Below the pieces are notes generated by a model. That model had not been told where the DNA came from. It saw only the letters and a program-made list of their open reading frames with translations, and made no database searches. Position numbers and translations under genes: made by a program. This document shows, one piece after another, positions 49,483 through 61,853 of a stretch of 64,000 nucleotides of DNA. Every line of letters starts with the position of its first letter. Position 1 is the stretch's first letter. The stretch spans positions 23,638,424 to 23,702,423 of the forward strand of contig CM037870.1 of assembly GCA_021292105.1 (NCBI GenBank), written 5' to 3'. The DNA is from Anadara kagoshimensis. Lineage: Eukaryota > Mollusca > Bivalvia > Arcoida > Arcidae.

Positions 49483-49952
49483 CTTAAAAAGTATACAATC
49501 GTTTTTTTAAGTTTAAACCTATACTTAAAAATGCTATTCTGTTTGAATAATATGGGCAACTCTTTTTTATATGTAATTGATCGAAACATATCAATAATAC
49601 GTTACCTTGGATGAGCAAGTTTAAATATTTTGTGTACATTGCTTTTATTATGACTTATGATTTTATATCAAGAAGAGTGGTGGTTTACCATGTACTGAAA
49701 TCCTGAAAGGCTCCAATTTGAAAAGAAATTTTAAAAAACATTAAAAAAATTGTTTTCATATAAAATAATTTTCATCATATTTTATAAAGCAAAATGTTGT
49801 TAAGAATAGTCCTTATAAAACCAACTAAAATGTCAAAGAAACAAAATCGGAATTTTAGAAGGGGAAAATAAAGCCAGTATTCAAGTATGTTATACTACTA
49901 GTATATAAAAAGTCTAGTGATGTACATGAAAACTGTATAATGTGTAATCATA

Positions 49953-50085
49953 AAAAATACTAATTCATGTGCGAATAACAATTCAGAAGCAAAGTAAAAA
50001 ATTTTGAACTGACAAGTAAGGTAAGACACGTGACCTTTAAACAAGGAAAAGAGGCCGGGTGCTCCAGTATGACTGTGAAAAAAGC
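49953..50085 (-). repeat. Dispersed repeat family A, copy 12
   Basis: Reverse orientation: ctaattcatgtgcgaataac to gaggccgggtgctcc. Ends about 12 bp from the TSP1 remnant. Confidence 0.68.
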
Positions 50086-50096
50086 TAGATAAATAC

Positions 50097-50120
50097 TTGG
50101 ACATGGGATAATTTCACAAA
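50097..50120 (-). pseudogene. Remnant of a TSP1 exon (3' 24 nt only)
   Basis: The minus strand reads CEIIPCP followed by a donor GT, the same 3' end as the first-of-pair TSP1 exons (compare CEIVPCP in e23). Upstream of the codon for the penultimate cysteine the similarity stops: WxxW, the fucosylation site and the acceptor are gone. A family A repeat lies directly beside it. This block therefore has one intact TSP1 (e16) where sister blocks have two. Confidence 0.7.
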
Positions 50121-50141
50121 TAAATTAGATATTATACGTAC

Positions 50142-50165
50142 TTGGTTGAGGTGGTGCCTCTGTAA
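50142..50165 (-). CDS. e15: VTEAPPQP linker micro-exon
   Basis: A 24-nt phase 1-1 exon, peptide VTEAPPQP. Acceptor cttacag, donor gtacgt. Related to GTEAPPTP in e28 and ITEPPP in e22, all standing immediately before TSP1 exons. Confidence 0.72.
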
Positions 50166-51319
50166 CTGTAAGAAATATAAAGAACAAAAACCATTATTAT
50201 TTGGCAAAAATTCTGGAACATATGCTGAACATTAACACAGACAAAACCATATATTCAACATGTATAGGCAAATACATTTGACATAAAATGTAACAAAATC
50301 TGTAAATGGTATGTTCATTTTTTTCGTAAATTCTCTGCTCATTAAAGTTAAAAGAGAAAATAAGTTTTTTTGTATGTTCTATAAGAAAACCGAAACATAT
50401 CAGGAAACGATGTAAACATTTCTTATGAAATTAGGTAACATTCAGAATATTACGCTCATATAGAAATATATCCATGATTAGAAATAACTTTCAGTGTGAG
50501 TCATTGCTTTAGTTATTGATTAAATAAATGATTGATTAATGATTTAAATTGGTATATTCTACATTCAAGAATATTTTACTTATATCAAGGTGTTATCAAC
50601 TATTGGTTATGTTATAGATTTTTTTGTCTTTGTACTGCAATGAGGGAAAAGTTCAAGGAGGTTGTTTAGCGTGTACTGACCACGACACGTGGCGTTAGCC
50701 TTTTTAGTTCTTTCAAAATGCACCCATTGTTCACTTCTTGGCAAAAAAGAAAACATTTGCTTTATTGCTTTTAAGTCTTTGTCAGGATCGGCTACGATTT
50801 TAATCCTGAACTCACATATTGAGAGCGAGCGCTCCACAGAACATACGAGGCTCGTAGTACAGTTGTTTAGCACATTGGGCATAAAGTAAAAAGTCAAAAT
50901 TTATTATTTATGTGTATACCACTAAATGATTTTTTATAAATGAATTAAAAACAAACATGCTTATCCATATCCAAATTAAAATCCAGAAGCAAAGCAAAAT
51001 GTTTTGAACTGATAAATTAGGTTAAACACGTGAACTTTCACGGTGTAATGAGCCGGGTGCTCCGGAAGGATAAGAGGTCAATCGTACATGTAAATAAACC
51101 CCGTATATTGTACACGTACAACTTGCAAAGGCATCCATACGTCATGTCATCAATGAAAAGACAGATGACAGATTCATAGAACAGTATATTAGCAGTTACA
51201 CCCTACAAAAAGAGCAGTCACAGTTTGTAATTGAATAACGTTTTACAATTAAACTAATCAATAAGGTTGGGTTTTATTACTACAACATGCAGCACACATA
51301 TGAAAATCTGTACTATTAC
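50166..51319 (-). other. Intron e14-e15
   Basis: 1.2 kb with family A copy 13; nothing else recognised. Confidence 0.65.
50945..51072 (-). repeat. Dispersed repeat family A, copy 13
   Basis: Reverse orientation: aaacaaacatgcttatccat to gagccgggtgctccggaagg. Confidence 0.68.
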
Positions 51320-51337
51320 CTGGAGGTTCCCGAGAGC
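51320..51337 (-). CDS. e14: GSREPP linker micro-exon
   Basis: An 18-nt phase 1-1 micro-exon with peptide GSREPP. Acceptor gttacag, donor gtaata. It follows VWA-A e13 and precedes e15. Short, so support rests on phase, borders and position matching other linkers. Confidence 0.65.
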
Positions 51338-51989
51338 CTGTAACATATCAACATCCACAAAACATGAACAAAACAACACAATATATTAAAAAGTTGTACA
51401 TAGAGTACTACATAATTCAAGACAGAATCACATAGATAATAAAACAAATACAAATACAACTGACACTCATTGTATCGGTGGACAAGGCAAACATGGCACA
51501 ATATAACATCAAAAAGAAACAATATTTATACTGATACATGTACAGATCGATGTTATAATCGTAGTTTTGAACCAATCACATGCGACAAAGAAAAATGTTC
51601 CTTGTTGATATTTACTATTGGTTGGCTACAGACACAGAGGAAACAGCGATGCTTGTCACAAATATTTTTTATAACGTCACGAGTATGCTTAATTAGAAAT
51701 GATATTGTGGATATTTAAAAAAACTCGAGAAAAAAATTGAACTTATGTTACACTTATGTGTCTTATCGCCATTAGCTAAAAATTGAAATATAGGAATTTC
51801 ATTATGAAGTGTAAGTTTTGAAAACCTTAAATCTTTAAAAGTGTTAATGATAAAAGTACAAAATATGGCATTTGAGGATGGCAAGTGCTTTAAGAAGTGA
51901 CTTCCAAATACCATTTCTATGTTTAGGTACAAACTTCAAGAATACAATAATGATTTTTTAAATCTATTTTTAAAATATGTGATATATAC
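51338..51989 (-). other. Intron e13-e14
   Basis: 652 bp; nothing recognised. Confidence 0.65.
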
Positions 51990-52556
51990 CTGGACAAATG
52001 GCGGAAAATATTTGTTCGTCTAATCCTCTCAATTCATCAAAGCCAGTCACTGTAAATGCGTTTTCTGATGCTGGAGCTGTTGCCATGGCGAAGATTTCTC
52101 TTGTATCTGTCAGACCAATACCAATGACGTAGAGGTGTATATTTTTTCCTTTGGCTGCATCAGCTTCAGGAATGGTCCTTCTAGAGTTGATATTTGACAC
52201 ACCGTCAGTAATTAATATGGCGATATTTGGCGCGTCATCACGATCGCCATTTCTGGCTGTGAACATTTCGTTATGCATTCTAAGCAGTCCATCAGCAGTA
52301 TTAGTACTACCATATCTGTATGGAATGTTATCAATGGCGTCAAATACTTCTTGTTGTGTTGTGTAGTCGTTCATTTGGAATTCAAGGTGGACTCCGGTAC
52401 TGTAAGACACAACACCAACACGGATACTTCCGGAATCTATATCAGCATTTGTCAAGAAGTCCTTCAGGAAAGTCAGCATTTTATTGTAGTTATCTTTTCC
52501 GACACTTGTTGATGAATCCAGAATGAATACCAGATCAACCTTAGCAAGGCCACATT
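51990..52556 (-). CDS. e13: VWA-A exon
   Basis: A 567-nt phase 1-1 exon, full VWA domain from ECGLAKVDLVFILDSSTS to ICPG. MIDAS intact (DSSTS, GSTNTADGL, LITDGVSN). Edge cysteines kept. It differs from paralogues by ILITDG for IVITDG and VHLEFQ for VHVEFQ. Donor gtatat. Confidence 0.94.
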
Positions 52557-53766
52557 CTGATAAAATAACAAAATATTCTATGATGAAAATGTGAAATGAC
52601 TTAATTTTGGGTAGCATCTATATAAAAAAGTCAAAACGCTGCATTTACTGACATAAAATACATTTGAACAGAAAAAAGCGCATGTGATTGAACAGAAAAA
52701 AGCGCATGTGAAAAAATCTATTTTATACAACCACAAAATATATAAAGTATATGCAAATATGAGAATTGATATCTTTTCTTCCTGACACAACAAAAGTGCA
52801 AAATATCAAAGGGAATATCGACATGAAATGTTTTAAAGCATTTTTTTTCTGTACGCGTATCCATCTTGAGTTGAACTGCAAATAAAAGCATTATACACAA
52901 ATGTTAAACATAGTTGAAAATTAACAAAAACATACTACATCTACACATTAAATTAATCTAGAGCAATTGAGTCAAGCGCTGTCGATTAGATACCTTTATC
53001 ATCGATGTTCAAACAAACCTTCTCACATTCACTATCTAACTTTTAAAAACATGCAATGTAACACCCTGCATTTGTTATACCGTCATACATGCAAAGGGGT
53101 GTCATTTTGCAAGTAATCGCTTTATGCATTCTCCTTTAGAAGCAGGAACTTTTCCAAAAAGAACATTTTGTTGGATCATTGATCTTTTATAAGGCAAAAA
53201 ACGCGGATTCGGATAATACTTAAGAACTTGAATATCATAATAAGCTTTAACACGGAAACAGAAAATCTCTATACGATTGTTTAAAAAAACAAATACATTT
53301 TTCGACAATTCATTTAAACATAATTTGAATTCTTAATAATTGTGAAATCACTCTTACGATAACATCATTCTAGTAATAAGAAAAGTAACTAATGAAGTAT
53401 CAACTCATTCGTACGTGACATCGTATATTTCATATATACTGATTGCCAAATAGGAAACATATTTCCGATTTATGTTGCAAGACACTACATACTACAAGAA
53501 CAGAATCAAAACACAAAACAATTCAAACACAAGCAACAAACAAGGACAAAAACTGTCATTTTGACGATAAAGCATTCCTTAATTAGATTCCGCAAATTGG
53601 TTTTGAGAGTAATGGGAACTAAAATTAACAACGTGATAATGAAAAAAAAATTAAGAATGTCATTCATTCAAGTAGCATAACCAGAATAAGCACATACACA
53701 TCACATCTTAAACATAACATATAAAAAATAACAAAGCCAAACATAAAACAGTAAGTAGAACCTCAC
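52557..53766 (-). other. Intron e12-e13
   Basis: 1.2 kb. A 24-bp unit (ttgaacagaaaaaagcgcat start) is duplicated at 52664 and 52688. No exon seen. Confidence 0.7.
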
Positions 53767-53796
53767 CTGATACAGGAGGTGGTAATGTAACTGGAA
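53767..53796 (-). CDS. e12: VPVTLPPPVS linker exon
   Basis: A 30-nt phase 1-1 micro-exon. Peptide VPVTLPPPVS between TSP1 e11 and VWA-A e13. Acceptor taattag, donor gtgagg. The same peptide recurs at e17, e31 and e35 and nearly at e25, always directly before a VWA-A exon. Confidence 0.82.
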
Positions 53797-54184
53797 CTAA
53801 TTAAGACACAGAAGATATTAGGGTTGGATTTCGTATAAAATTATGGATGCAACTCAGATTAATATGTCTTAGACAATAGATATCATTATATCATACGCAA
53901 ACAAAATACATACAAAACCAATTTACAACAACTTACATTTAATGTCTTAACACAAATAATATTAAATTGTAAATATAGAAGATTTTATAGGTCAAGTGTA
54001 TATCTAAAATCCAAAATATTATTCCATATTCATATTTCAAAATCTATGGATACGTTTCATATTATATAAAGAATTAATCGCAATCAATCGTTTCAATATA
54101 AAACACAAAGGACGTTTTGTTCTTAATTTCAAAGCATTCATATATTTATATCTGTATATAATGCACCTTCCTATTTGGACATAC
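53797..54184 (-). other. Intron e11-e12
   Basis: 388 bp; nothing recognised. Confidence 0.65.
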
Positions 54185-54355
54185 CTTGACAGGGTTCCAA
54201 TTGACATTCAGTGGTCTCTACAGTTAAACCCTCACAATCCCGTCCACCATATTGAGGAGGTGGATTATCACATGATCGTTGTCTAGTTTTTGTACCAAGT
54301 CCACATGTTTTAGAACATTGACTCCAATCTGACCATCGGGAAAATCCGCCGTCAA
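54185..54355 (-). CDS. e11: TSP1 exon (second of a pair)
   Basis: A 171-nt phase 1-1 exon: [33 protein letters not shown], ending CQLEPCQ. WSDW and CSKTCGLG give the mannosylation and fucosylation motifs. Acceptor ttttagt-type, donor gtatgt. Paralogue of e4. Confidence 0.93.
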
Positions 54356-55359
54356 CTAAAAAAAATTGAAATACATTTGTTGTTGATATCGCAGATAGAT
54401 TGTTTCTTGCCGCTTTCAATTGTAGTAATAAACATGGTGGCCTATCGAAATTAGTCAAAAAATTTCTGTTTGATTTGCAAAAACATGATTCAAAATCTTA
54501 AGCAATGTACTTACTTGTATAAATTCATTTATTGCCCGAATTAAACACTTTTACTGGCAAAATGAAATCGAACAAACTGAGTGCTAAATATTTACAATTT
54601 CGGCAAATTATCATATACGTTTAATTAACATTAAAATTGAAATAAAAAAAACTCCACGGTCAATTTTATCAATTAAACCATTTTACAATCATAAGTATCT
54701 GTATATAAAACCCATGTCACTTCACTACAAATTACAGCTATTATCACACTCGCATGTATGTTAACATAGCAGAATATTTTACAGTTAAATTTATCAAATT
54801 TGTCCAAAAAGGATGTGCACATCCTCGGTAAACATGCGTAAAATATCTTATATAATGTTTACAGATATCGCAACATATGTAACCCCCACCCCAGTATATA
54901 TTGCTAAAAATAGTCAGGTTTAACATGCAAAAGTCATGCCCAACAAAACGAGATGAACCTGTTCCAAATCGAAAAAATATGCTAAATTCAAAATACAGAT
55001 TTACTTACAGATCACGCAAAATATGTATAGCATATATTGCTGGAAAAAGGTCAGGTTCAAGATGCCAAAATTTAGACAAAATTAACAAAAAATCTAAAAT
55101 AGGAAATACCAATTTTTGTTATAAATAAAAATAGTATGGTATGTTTGTAAACTATAGAATTAATACAGTGTGACTTGCCGAAAAACTAGATGTGACGGGC
55201 GAACAAATATACTAACAAATTGACCAATAAACAAACTAACGGATGGGCTGACGGAATCAAACGGTAACTAGACTTGCTTTTACATTTGTAGCCGTAGGTA
55301 ATAAATTTTACTCCCTAGTGAGGCCGTTAAGTTATTCACGTTTACACTATATTACATAC
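54356..55359 (-). other. Intron e10-e11
   Basis: 1.0 kb; similar in part to 60755-61682. No exon seen. Confidence 0.65.
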
Positions 55360-55530
55360 TTGGACATGGGACTGTTTCACAAGTCTCGAAATCTTCAGAT
55401 TCGCCATCACAGTCTGCTCCGCCGAACTGAGGTGCAGGATTGGTACAATCACGAGTCCTCGTTCGTATTCCAACACCACATGTAACTGAACAACTTTCCC
55501 ATTGTGCCCATGTTGAAAAACCTCCATTTA
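55360..55530 (-). CDS. e10: TSP1 exon (first of a pair)
   Basis: A 171-nt phase 1-1 exon, close copy of e3: NGGFSTWAQWESCSVTCGVG, then RTRTRDCTNPAPQFGGADC and CETVPCP. Six cysteines, WxxW and the O-fucosylation motif are present. Split base A at the donor. Another reading frame over the exon is also open, but only this frame carries the domain and agrees with the splice phase. Confidence 0.92.
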
Positions 55531-55956
55531 CTTTTAATAAAAACGATAGTTTTTATTATAAATTGCATATCAGTAGAAATGACCATTGAAATGACAGTAC
55601 TGCTGAAGCAGTACTTTGATATAACAAATCATATCAATTTCAATTAACCATTTGTCCTCAAATGCAGTTATAATCTAGGTATAAGCTAAATTGTATTTCA
55701 TATTTGAAAATGACTAAGCGTTAATTTAAAGTTATAATTGCACTAGTGCATTTTATTTTGAGATGAAAACCTCTTAAAATTGTTTGCAGTATTGAGTAGC
55801 GTCATAAATAAAAATGAAACTCTTTTGAACTAAGAAATAATTTTTCAAATATGGTGCATAGTGATTTAAATTAAGTCGGTATTCCTAATCAATTTCGAAC
55901 AAGAAAGTTGAGCCAAGAAACCAAAAACATTACGAGACAAAGTGATTATAACCTAC
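55531..55956 (-). other. Intron e9-e10
   Basis: 426 bp; nothing recognised. Confidence 0.65.
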
Positions 55957-55998
55957 TTGGACGTTGGCGTGGCCAATCACGAGGTGGAGTATCTGGCA
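55957..55998 (-). CDS. e9: Pro/Arg linker exon
   Basis: A 42-nt phase 1-1 exon with core peptide PDTPPRDWPRQRP, identical to e2. Acceptor cttacag, donor gtaggt. Third-position differences from e2 with the same peptide indicate purifying selection on this linker. Confidence 0.82.
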
Positions 55999-56614
55999 CT
56001 GTAAGTAAAAGACAAAATAAATAAGGTTTAGACCATCAAAAAGAAATCCTGAAAAACATACAATACATTAGCATAAGAACGACCGAATTTATTTTAAATT
56101 ATAGTGCTTTATTGATTAAATATATTTGTTTCAAACCAAGTTGTTGTTACAGGGTTGCTAAGTATTTGATTTACGCCAGCTCCCAGTTGTTCGAACGTTG
56201 GTTAGTTTAATAAATGAATAACAAAAAGTAAAACAGCAATAATAATTAATATATCATTATAAAATTAATAGTTTTATACAATATGCTTTAGTTTGATGAA
56301 ATTTTATTCATTTTCGATAATTGCAACATTAATTACTGGAGTATAATTTTCTTATAGAACAGGCCAAGATGAGTTTTCTTTTAAAACAAACTGTCAAGAC
56401 TGCTTTTCGTATGTGAACTCTGATCTTTATATTACTTTACGATCAAATGTAATATTATATTTCTTGACAAGAAAAATTTCCAATATATACACACAGTAAA
56501 ACGTCAAAACATTAACAAAATATAAAAATAAATTATGTACATGACTATAATATTCAGTAATATGTCTGACAGCAATCAGTCTTATAACGTCAATCTCCAT
56601 ATATTTATACTCAC
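55999..56614 (-). other. Intron e8-e9
   Basis: 616 bp; nothing recognised. Confidence 0.65.
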
Positions 56615-57181
56615 TTCCTCTGATTCTGTAGTCCAACTGTCCTGGTATTTCCATCAAATCTCGCCTGCTTCTAATTAAAAACCTATACTGTGACAAGGGG
56701 TGAGTAGAGGTCTCGTCTATTTCAGTCGTATCATTAGTATTGATTCCAACAACAAAAATTCCAATATCATCGTCCTCTACTCGTTCAGCTTCCCGCCAGA
56801 TCTTGTCAGTGCTAAGACTTCTTTCATTTCCGGTTAGATACAAAATATAGTTCCGAGCATAATCCCTATCTCCTTGTCTCGCGCGGAACATCCGCGTCCT
56901 TACAGCTTCAAAAGCCTTTGCCGTGTCCGTTTCACCATGTTCATAATCTATCACATCTATTGCGGGACCCATTGCTGCTTGAGTTGTATAATCTTTTAGA
57001 TTGAACTGTACATCGACTGATGTGCTATATCGCATAACGCCGACCCTGAAATCTCCACCATCGATATTAAGTTGCGAGGTCAGACTTTTGACAAAGTCAA
57101 TCATCCATTGGAACGTTTCTCTATTTACCGATGAATCCAATACGACAACTAGATCGTAACCGGATGGTGATGGTGTAGACA
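56615..57181 (-). CDS. e8: VWA-B exon (MIDAS-degenerate)
   Basis: A 567-nt phase 1-1 exon, almost the same protein as e1 (STPSPSGYDLVVVLDSSVN to YRIRGS). The MIDAS is altered in the same two loops (DSSVN, LTGNERS) and cysteines are absent. The NDT in NTNDTTE is an N-glycosylation sequon. Donor gtgagt. The frame stays open far past the donor into the intron, but the paralogous borders at e1 and e20 fix the true end. Confidence 0.93.
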
Positions 57182-58163
57182 CTGAAATTTAATTTAAAAA
57201 TAAAATAAAGACTAACTTAGATAAAATCACTAATATTGAAATATAAAAATTAAACATTGAAAATTCTAAAAACTTTTTTTTAAAAATCTGAATATCACAA
57301 ACTGAAAAATGCTTTATATTTACATTAAAGCTTTAAAGATATATAATACAACACATATTCACAGATGCAAGAATCTTCAGTATGGCTTCCCTTGGTAGTA
57401 TTCTGACATGTTATAATTCAAATTTTACATTTTAATTCATCATGTCACATTAAAATCTTAGGATTTGAGAATTTATGAAAGCAAGCCGCTCCACTTTTAT
57501 TGTCTTAAAAAACCCATGTGTATTATATCGTGATATACATTCTGTGGAAGTCAAGTTTCTTTAACAAGATATTTCAGGTTTGTCACTATTGTATAAACAT
57601 GCAATTAAACACATCCAACAAAAAATACGTTATTTCATATCTTGATCATTTTACAAAGAAATACAAGTTAGAAGCAAGATGCGATTGCGGACGAATACTT
57701 CATTAATGGTTTGTCTTGCAATCAGTTTATTATAAGGTCCTGCTCAGAAAATGTCTCTGACCTTTAACCTATATTTCATTTGATCTTATAATGTCTCTCA
57801 AATTGCAGTGCTAGGGTTGATTTTTTCATTTGTGATGAAACATACTTTGAGGATTTCTTCCATGTTGGAAAATGGTATCTTATCTAATCGACCGGTAAAT
57901 GAAAAATATTTCTATCATTATTTTGGTGACATTCTGCAAAGCTGATTTTCAAACCAAATTCTTTCTCTTTTAAAAATTACTAATTGCATATAGCTTAAAG
58001 GAATTAGCATTTCGAACCATAGGTTCTGGAATATTGGTCCTTTTTTAAGCATTCAAATCTTCCTTAAATGGGCTTGTTTGTCGGAAAATCAAAGTCAAGT
58101 TTACAATAAAACAATAAAAATACAACAACAAACAAAATATACATAAAACGGTTATTGAATTAC
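57182..58163 (-). other. Intron e7-e8
   Basis: 982 bp; the part next to e8 matches the sequence upstream of e1. Nothing else seen. Confidence 0.65.
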
Positions 58164-58196
58164 CTGTTTTTGGTGTATCTGTTGTCTTTGGAAAAC
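58164..58196 (-). CDS. e7: Thr/Pro/Lys linker exon
   Basis: A 33-nt phase 1-1 exon, peptide GFPKTTDTPKTG, acceptor gttgcag, donor gtaatt. It joins VWA-A e6 to VWA-B e8. Threonine-rich, so O-glycosylation is possible. Same position and length class as e19 and e27. Confidence 0.78.
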
Positions 58197-58447
58197 CTGC
58201 AACATAACTTAATACACATAACAAGTACAAAACAAAACATTTATACAAACAAAAAACACAAACATCACAGCATTGAACAGATTTGAAAATAATGTTTTAA
58301 AAAAATGACCTTGTTATATATGTAGTGAACGTTTTGAAATACAAACCGTCAACCATAATACATTTTACAAACAAATCACAAAAACATCATCTTAAAACAT
58401 TTAATTGTATTAAAAATAGAATTATTGCATCAATTATTGCTTCATAC

Positions 58448-59014
58448 CTGGACATATAGCTGAGAATATTTGTTCATCTAATCCTCTCAATTCATCAAAA
58501 CCCTGTACTGTAAATGCGTTCTCTGATGCAGGTTCAGTTGCCATGGCGAAGATTTCTCTTGTATCTGTTAGACCAATACCAATGACGTAGACGTGTATAT
58601 TTTTTCCTTTGGCTGCATTAGCTTCAGGAATGGTCCTTCTAGAGTTGATATTAGACACACCGTCAGTAATTACTATAGCGATATTTGGAGCGTCATCACG
58701 GTCGCCATTTCTGGCTGTAAACATTTCATTATGCATTTTAAGTAGTCCATCAGCGGTATTAGTACTACCATATCTGTATGGAATGTTATCAATGGCGTCA
58801 AATACTTCCTGTTGTGTTGTGTAGTCGTTCATCTGGAATTCCACATGGACTCCAGTACTGTAAGACACAACACCCACACGGATACTTCCGGAATCAATAT
58901 CAGCATTTATCAAGAAATCCTTGAGGAAATTCAACATTTTGTCGTAGTTGTCCTGTCCTACGCTGGTTGAAGAGTCGAGTACGAATACAAGATCAACTTT
59001 AGCTAATCCACATT
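58448..59014 (-). CDS. e6: VWA-A exon (MIDAS-competent von Willebrand A domain)
   Basis: A 567-nt phase 1-1 exon. It starts ECGLAKVDLVFVLDSSTS and ends FSAICPG. MIDAS residues are complete: DSSTS near residue 14, the threonine in GSTNTADGL near residue 80, and ITDGVSN near residue 113. One cysteine at each edge (EC and ICP) can close the domain by a disulfide, as in vWF-type A domains. A differing residue, INADIDSG, replaces TNADIDSG of its paralogues. Confidence 0.94.
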
Positions 59015-59966
59015 CTGTCAAGAAAATATTTGAAATTAAACATTACAGTACAACATCATTTTAAAATCCCTATATAACCCCCTTTTAGTGCCACAGTAGG
59101 GCCATGGGTATTTTCTTTACATCACAAATCCATTTTATAAGGCTAACTTCGACTAAACAAAGTCAAACGACTTCTTAACGCAAAAAATTGATTGAACAAA
59201 ACGAAGTATCGTTTGGTTTTCTATCTGCAAAAATATTTTAAATACAATATCCGCTGCAACCTTTTGAAACCATGCTCATGTAAAAAATCACACATGCAAT
59301 AGCTCATTAGCAATTGTTAAATTGATGTTAGATCCTTTTCTTTATTATTTAAAACAACATATACATCTGTTTTCAACAGGCGCTATGCGTTAAGTTTATT
59401 TGCATTTTTTTCTCGTAAACCAGTTGTTTTGGAATTGGTAAGATTACATTAGCTTTTAAAATTGGTGGTAATAAAAGAATCAAAATTAGTATTGGAACCT
59501 AGTTTTGCAGGAACAAAAGTAATTTCATGTGTAAGAAACCGTAAACATGCGTCAAATACTACCAAATCAAAAAAACCTATTTTTCATGGAATGCAAATAA
59601 ATAAAAGCAGAAATATATATAAAACGGTTTAATTTAGGGTAACTCATCTTATCATTAAGTAATGAACACTAAGGCGAGGGCGTCGGATATATGAGAATTG
59701 AAGATAATACAAAATAGGAAGATATTTTGGATAAAGCATGTACAACAGCACATCTGAAGCAGAAAAATTTGAATGCTATACTAAAACGAATAATTGAAAC
59801 AGATGCATCTGTAAAGATAAGAAATTATCCAGGTATTTTTATCAATAATCTTAAATAGATTTCAATAGGAAATCATGCACTCATTTTAGCATCTGGATAC
59901 TTATAGAATAAAATTGGGGCAACATGCAACCAATCAAATTTCAATCGATGCAAACAAATTTCCTAC
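59015..59966 (-). other. Intron e5-e6
   Basis: 952 bp; nothing recognised. Confidence 0.65.
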
Positions 59967-59993
59967 CTTTCGCTGGCGGAACAGTAACTGGAA
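59967..59993 (-). CDS. e5: VPVTVPPAK linker exon
   Basis: A 27-nt phase 1-1 micro-exon. Peptide VPVTVPPAK, with Val from the split codon with e4. Acceptor ttatcag, donor gtagga. It takes the place of the VPVTLPPPVS linker found before other VWA-A exons, with a diverged C-terminal half. Confidence 0.75.
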
Positions 59994-60583
59994 CTGATAA
60001 ATGGAATCAGATAAGATATATAAGAACTAAAATATTATAATATAAAAAAGAAAAATCACGAAGACACTTTAAACAACAATCATCTCCATAAACTCTCAGC
60101 CAACAGAAAAATGCTTTATTGAACTGTTTTCAGTATATGGTCTTAACAACCCGCATTGTGCAAAAACAATGTACATTTCAAATATGTTGAGCTTCTTATC
60201 AAATTATCATTTTATTATTGAAATCATGTTTGGTGAACCCAGTTATGTTTTCTGTTATCTAAATTTAAAGATATGTGATTTCCTCTGCCCTTCTTGTGTC
60301 GTTTTGAATGAAAAAGATATTCTTGACTTGTGTGTAAAATGTATTCTTTACAACCACACACATTCATTTCATGCCTAAAATATTTAAAATTTCGCGCTCA
60401 AAAGCAAAATACCGAGAGTTTATAAACCTTACGGTACTTAATTTTAGTGAATTCACAAAGTTTTTATATTTACTTTGAAGCCATAGAAGCATTTGGTGAC
60501 TATTGCGTACTTATCTCTTTATAAATATACTATAACGACACAATCTGAAACAGTAATAAAATTTTTCTTTTATAAAAAGTTAC
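59994..60583 (-). other. Intron e4-e5
   Basis: 590 bp; nothing recognised. Confidence 0.65.
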
Positions 60584-60754
60584 CTTGACATTTTTCTAAC
60601 TGGCATTCAGTTGTTTCCTCCAGTAATCCTTGACAATCTCTTCCGCCATATTGCGGAGGTGGATTATCACATGTCCTTTGTCTAGTTTTTGTACCAAGTC
60701 CACATGTTTTAGAACACTGACTCCAATCTGACCATCGAGAAAATCCGCCGTCGA
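60584..60754 (-). CDS. e4: TSP1 exon (second of a pair)
   Basis: A 171-nt phase 1-1 exon. [20 protein letters not shown] gives WxxW and an O-fucose motif, followed by [18 protein letters not shown] and ending CQLEKCQ. Six cysteines. Donor gtaact, outgoing split base G, which makes Val with e5. Closest relative in the window is e11. Confidence 0.93.
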
Positions 60755-61682
60755 CTATATAAAAATTGAAATACATTTGTTGGTGATATAAAAAATAGAT
60801 TGTTTCTCGCCACTTTCAATTATAGCAATACTCATAGGGGACAATCGGAACTTTAAAACAATCACTTTTATTTGCAAGAAAAAATTATAATAATGCACGG
60901 TATTGATTATAAAAAGTAGATTTCTTTATCCCAATTTACTCGATTAAAATCGTTCGATGCCGGGAAAAAAATACTTCCGTAAGCGGAATTGAAGTTGCAA
61001 ATTATCATTTACCTTAGATTGACCTTTAAATTGAAGGGTAGAAACTTCCTTATCAATTTGGAAAGATTAAACATTTTACAATTAGAACTAAATGTATCTG
61101 TACACAGAACCTGCGTCACCATTATATGTCACTACGACACTGTTATCACTCTCGCGTGTGTGTTGTTAACGTAAAGTAAAATTTACCTACATTGTGCATA
61201 TACCCGATACAGATAGACATGACAACACTCTGTAAAATGCCTTTGAAACAGTTTACATTTAATCCCACCCAAGATTTTTTGCTGAAAAATAACTCAGCAT
61301 GCATTTTAAAGAGTATTCCAAAATAAAAGATGTACAGGTTCCATAATGATATATTCATAAGGTCTAGTTTTTATACAGATTGACTTACATATTACGTAAA
61401 TATGTAATCTCAATAGCATATAGTGCTGAAAAAAAGACCAAAAATAGGAGATATTATGTAGAAACATAATGTGATGTTACAAAACTGTAGATTCAAACAG
61501 TCGGTCTTGGAGAGTACAAAAAGAATTACCCTAAATGTGACGGACAAACGAACTTACTAAGGAACGGACGAACAAACAAAGGACTGATGAACGGATGGAA
61601 TCAAACTAGCTAGACTGCTTTCACTGTTGTTGAGCCCCTAGTGAGGCCATAAAAATACAACTGTTTACACTGTATTACATAC
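60755..61682 (-). other. Intron e3-e4
   Basis: 928 bp; paralogous in part to 54356-55359. Confidence 0.65.
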
Positions 61683-61853
61683 TTGGACATGGAACTGTTT
61701 CACAAGTCTCAAAATCTTCAGATTCGCCATCACAGTCGGCTCCGCCAAACTGAGGTGCAGGATTGGTACAATCTCGAGTCCTAGTTCGTATTCCAACACC
61801 ACATGTAACTGAACAACTTTCCCATTGTGCCCATGTTGAAAAACCTCCATTTA
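61683..61853 (-). CDS. e3: TSP1 exon (first of a pair)
   Basis: A 171-nt phase 1-1 exon, one complete thrombospondin type-1 repeat. It carries the WxxW C-mannosylation motif (WAQW), an O-fucosylation site CSVTCGVG, the basic stretch RTRTR, CTNPAPQFGGADC and the terminal CETVPCP, giving six cysteines. It starts NGG rather than the usual DGG, as e10 does. It ends with split base A, the signature of the first TSP1 in each pair here. Confidence 0.93.

Larger units (their letters stand above)
49483..50141 (-). other. Intron e15-e16
   Basis: 659 bp; contains family A copy 12 and the TSP1 exon remnant. Confidence 0.7.
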
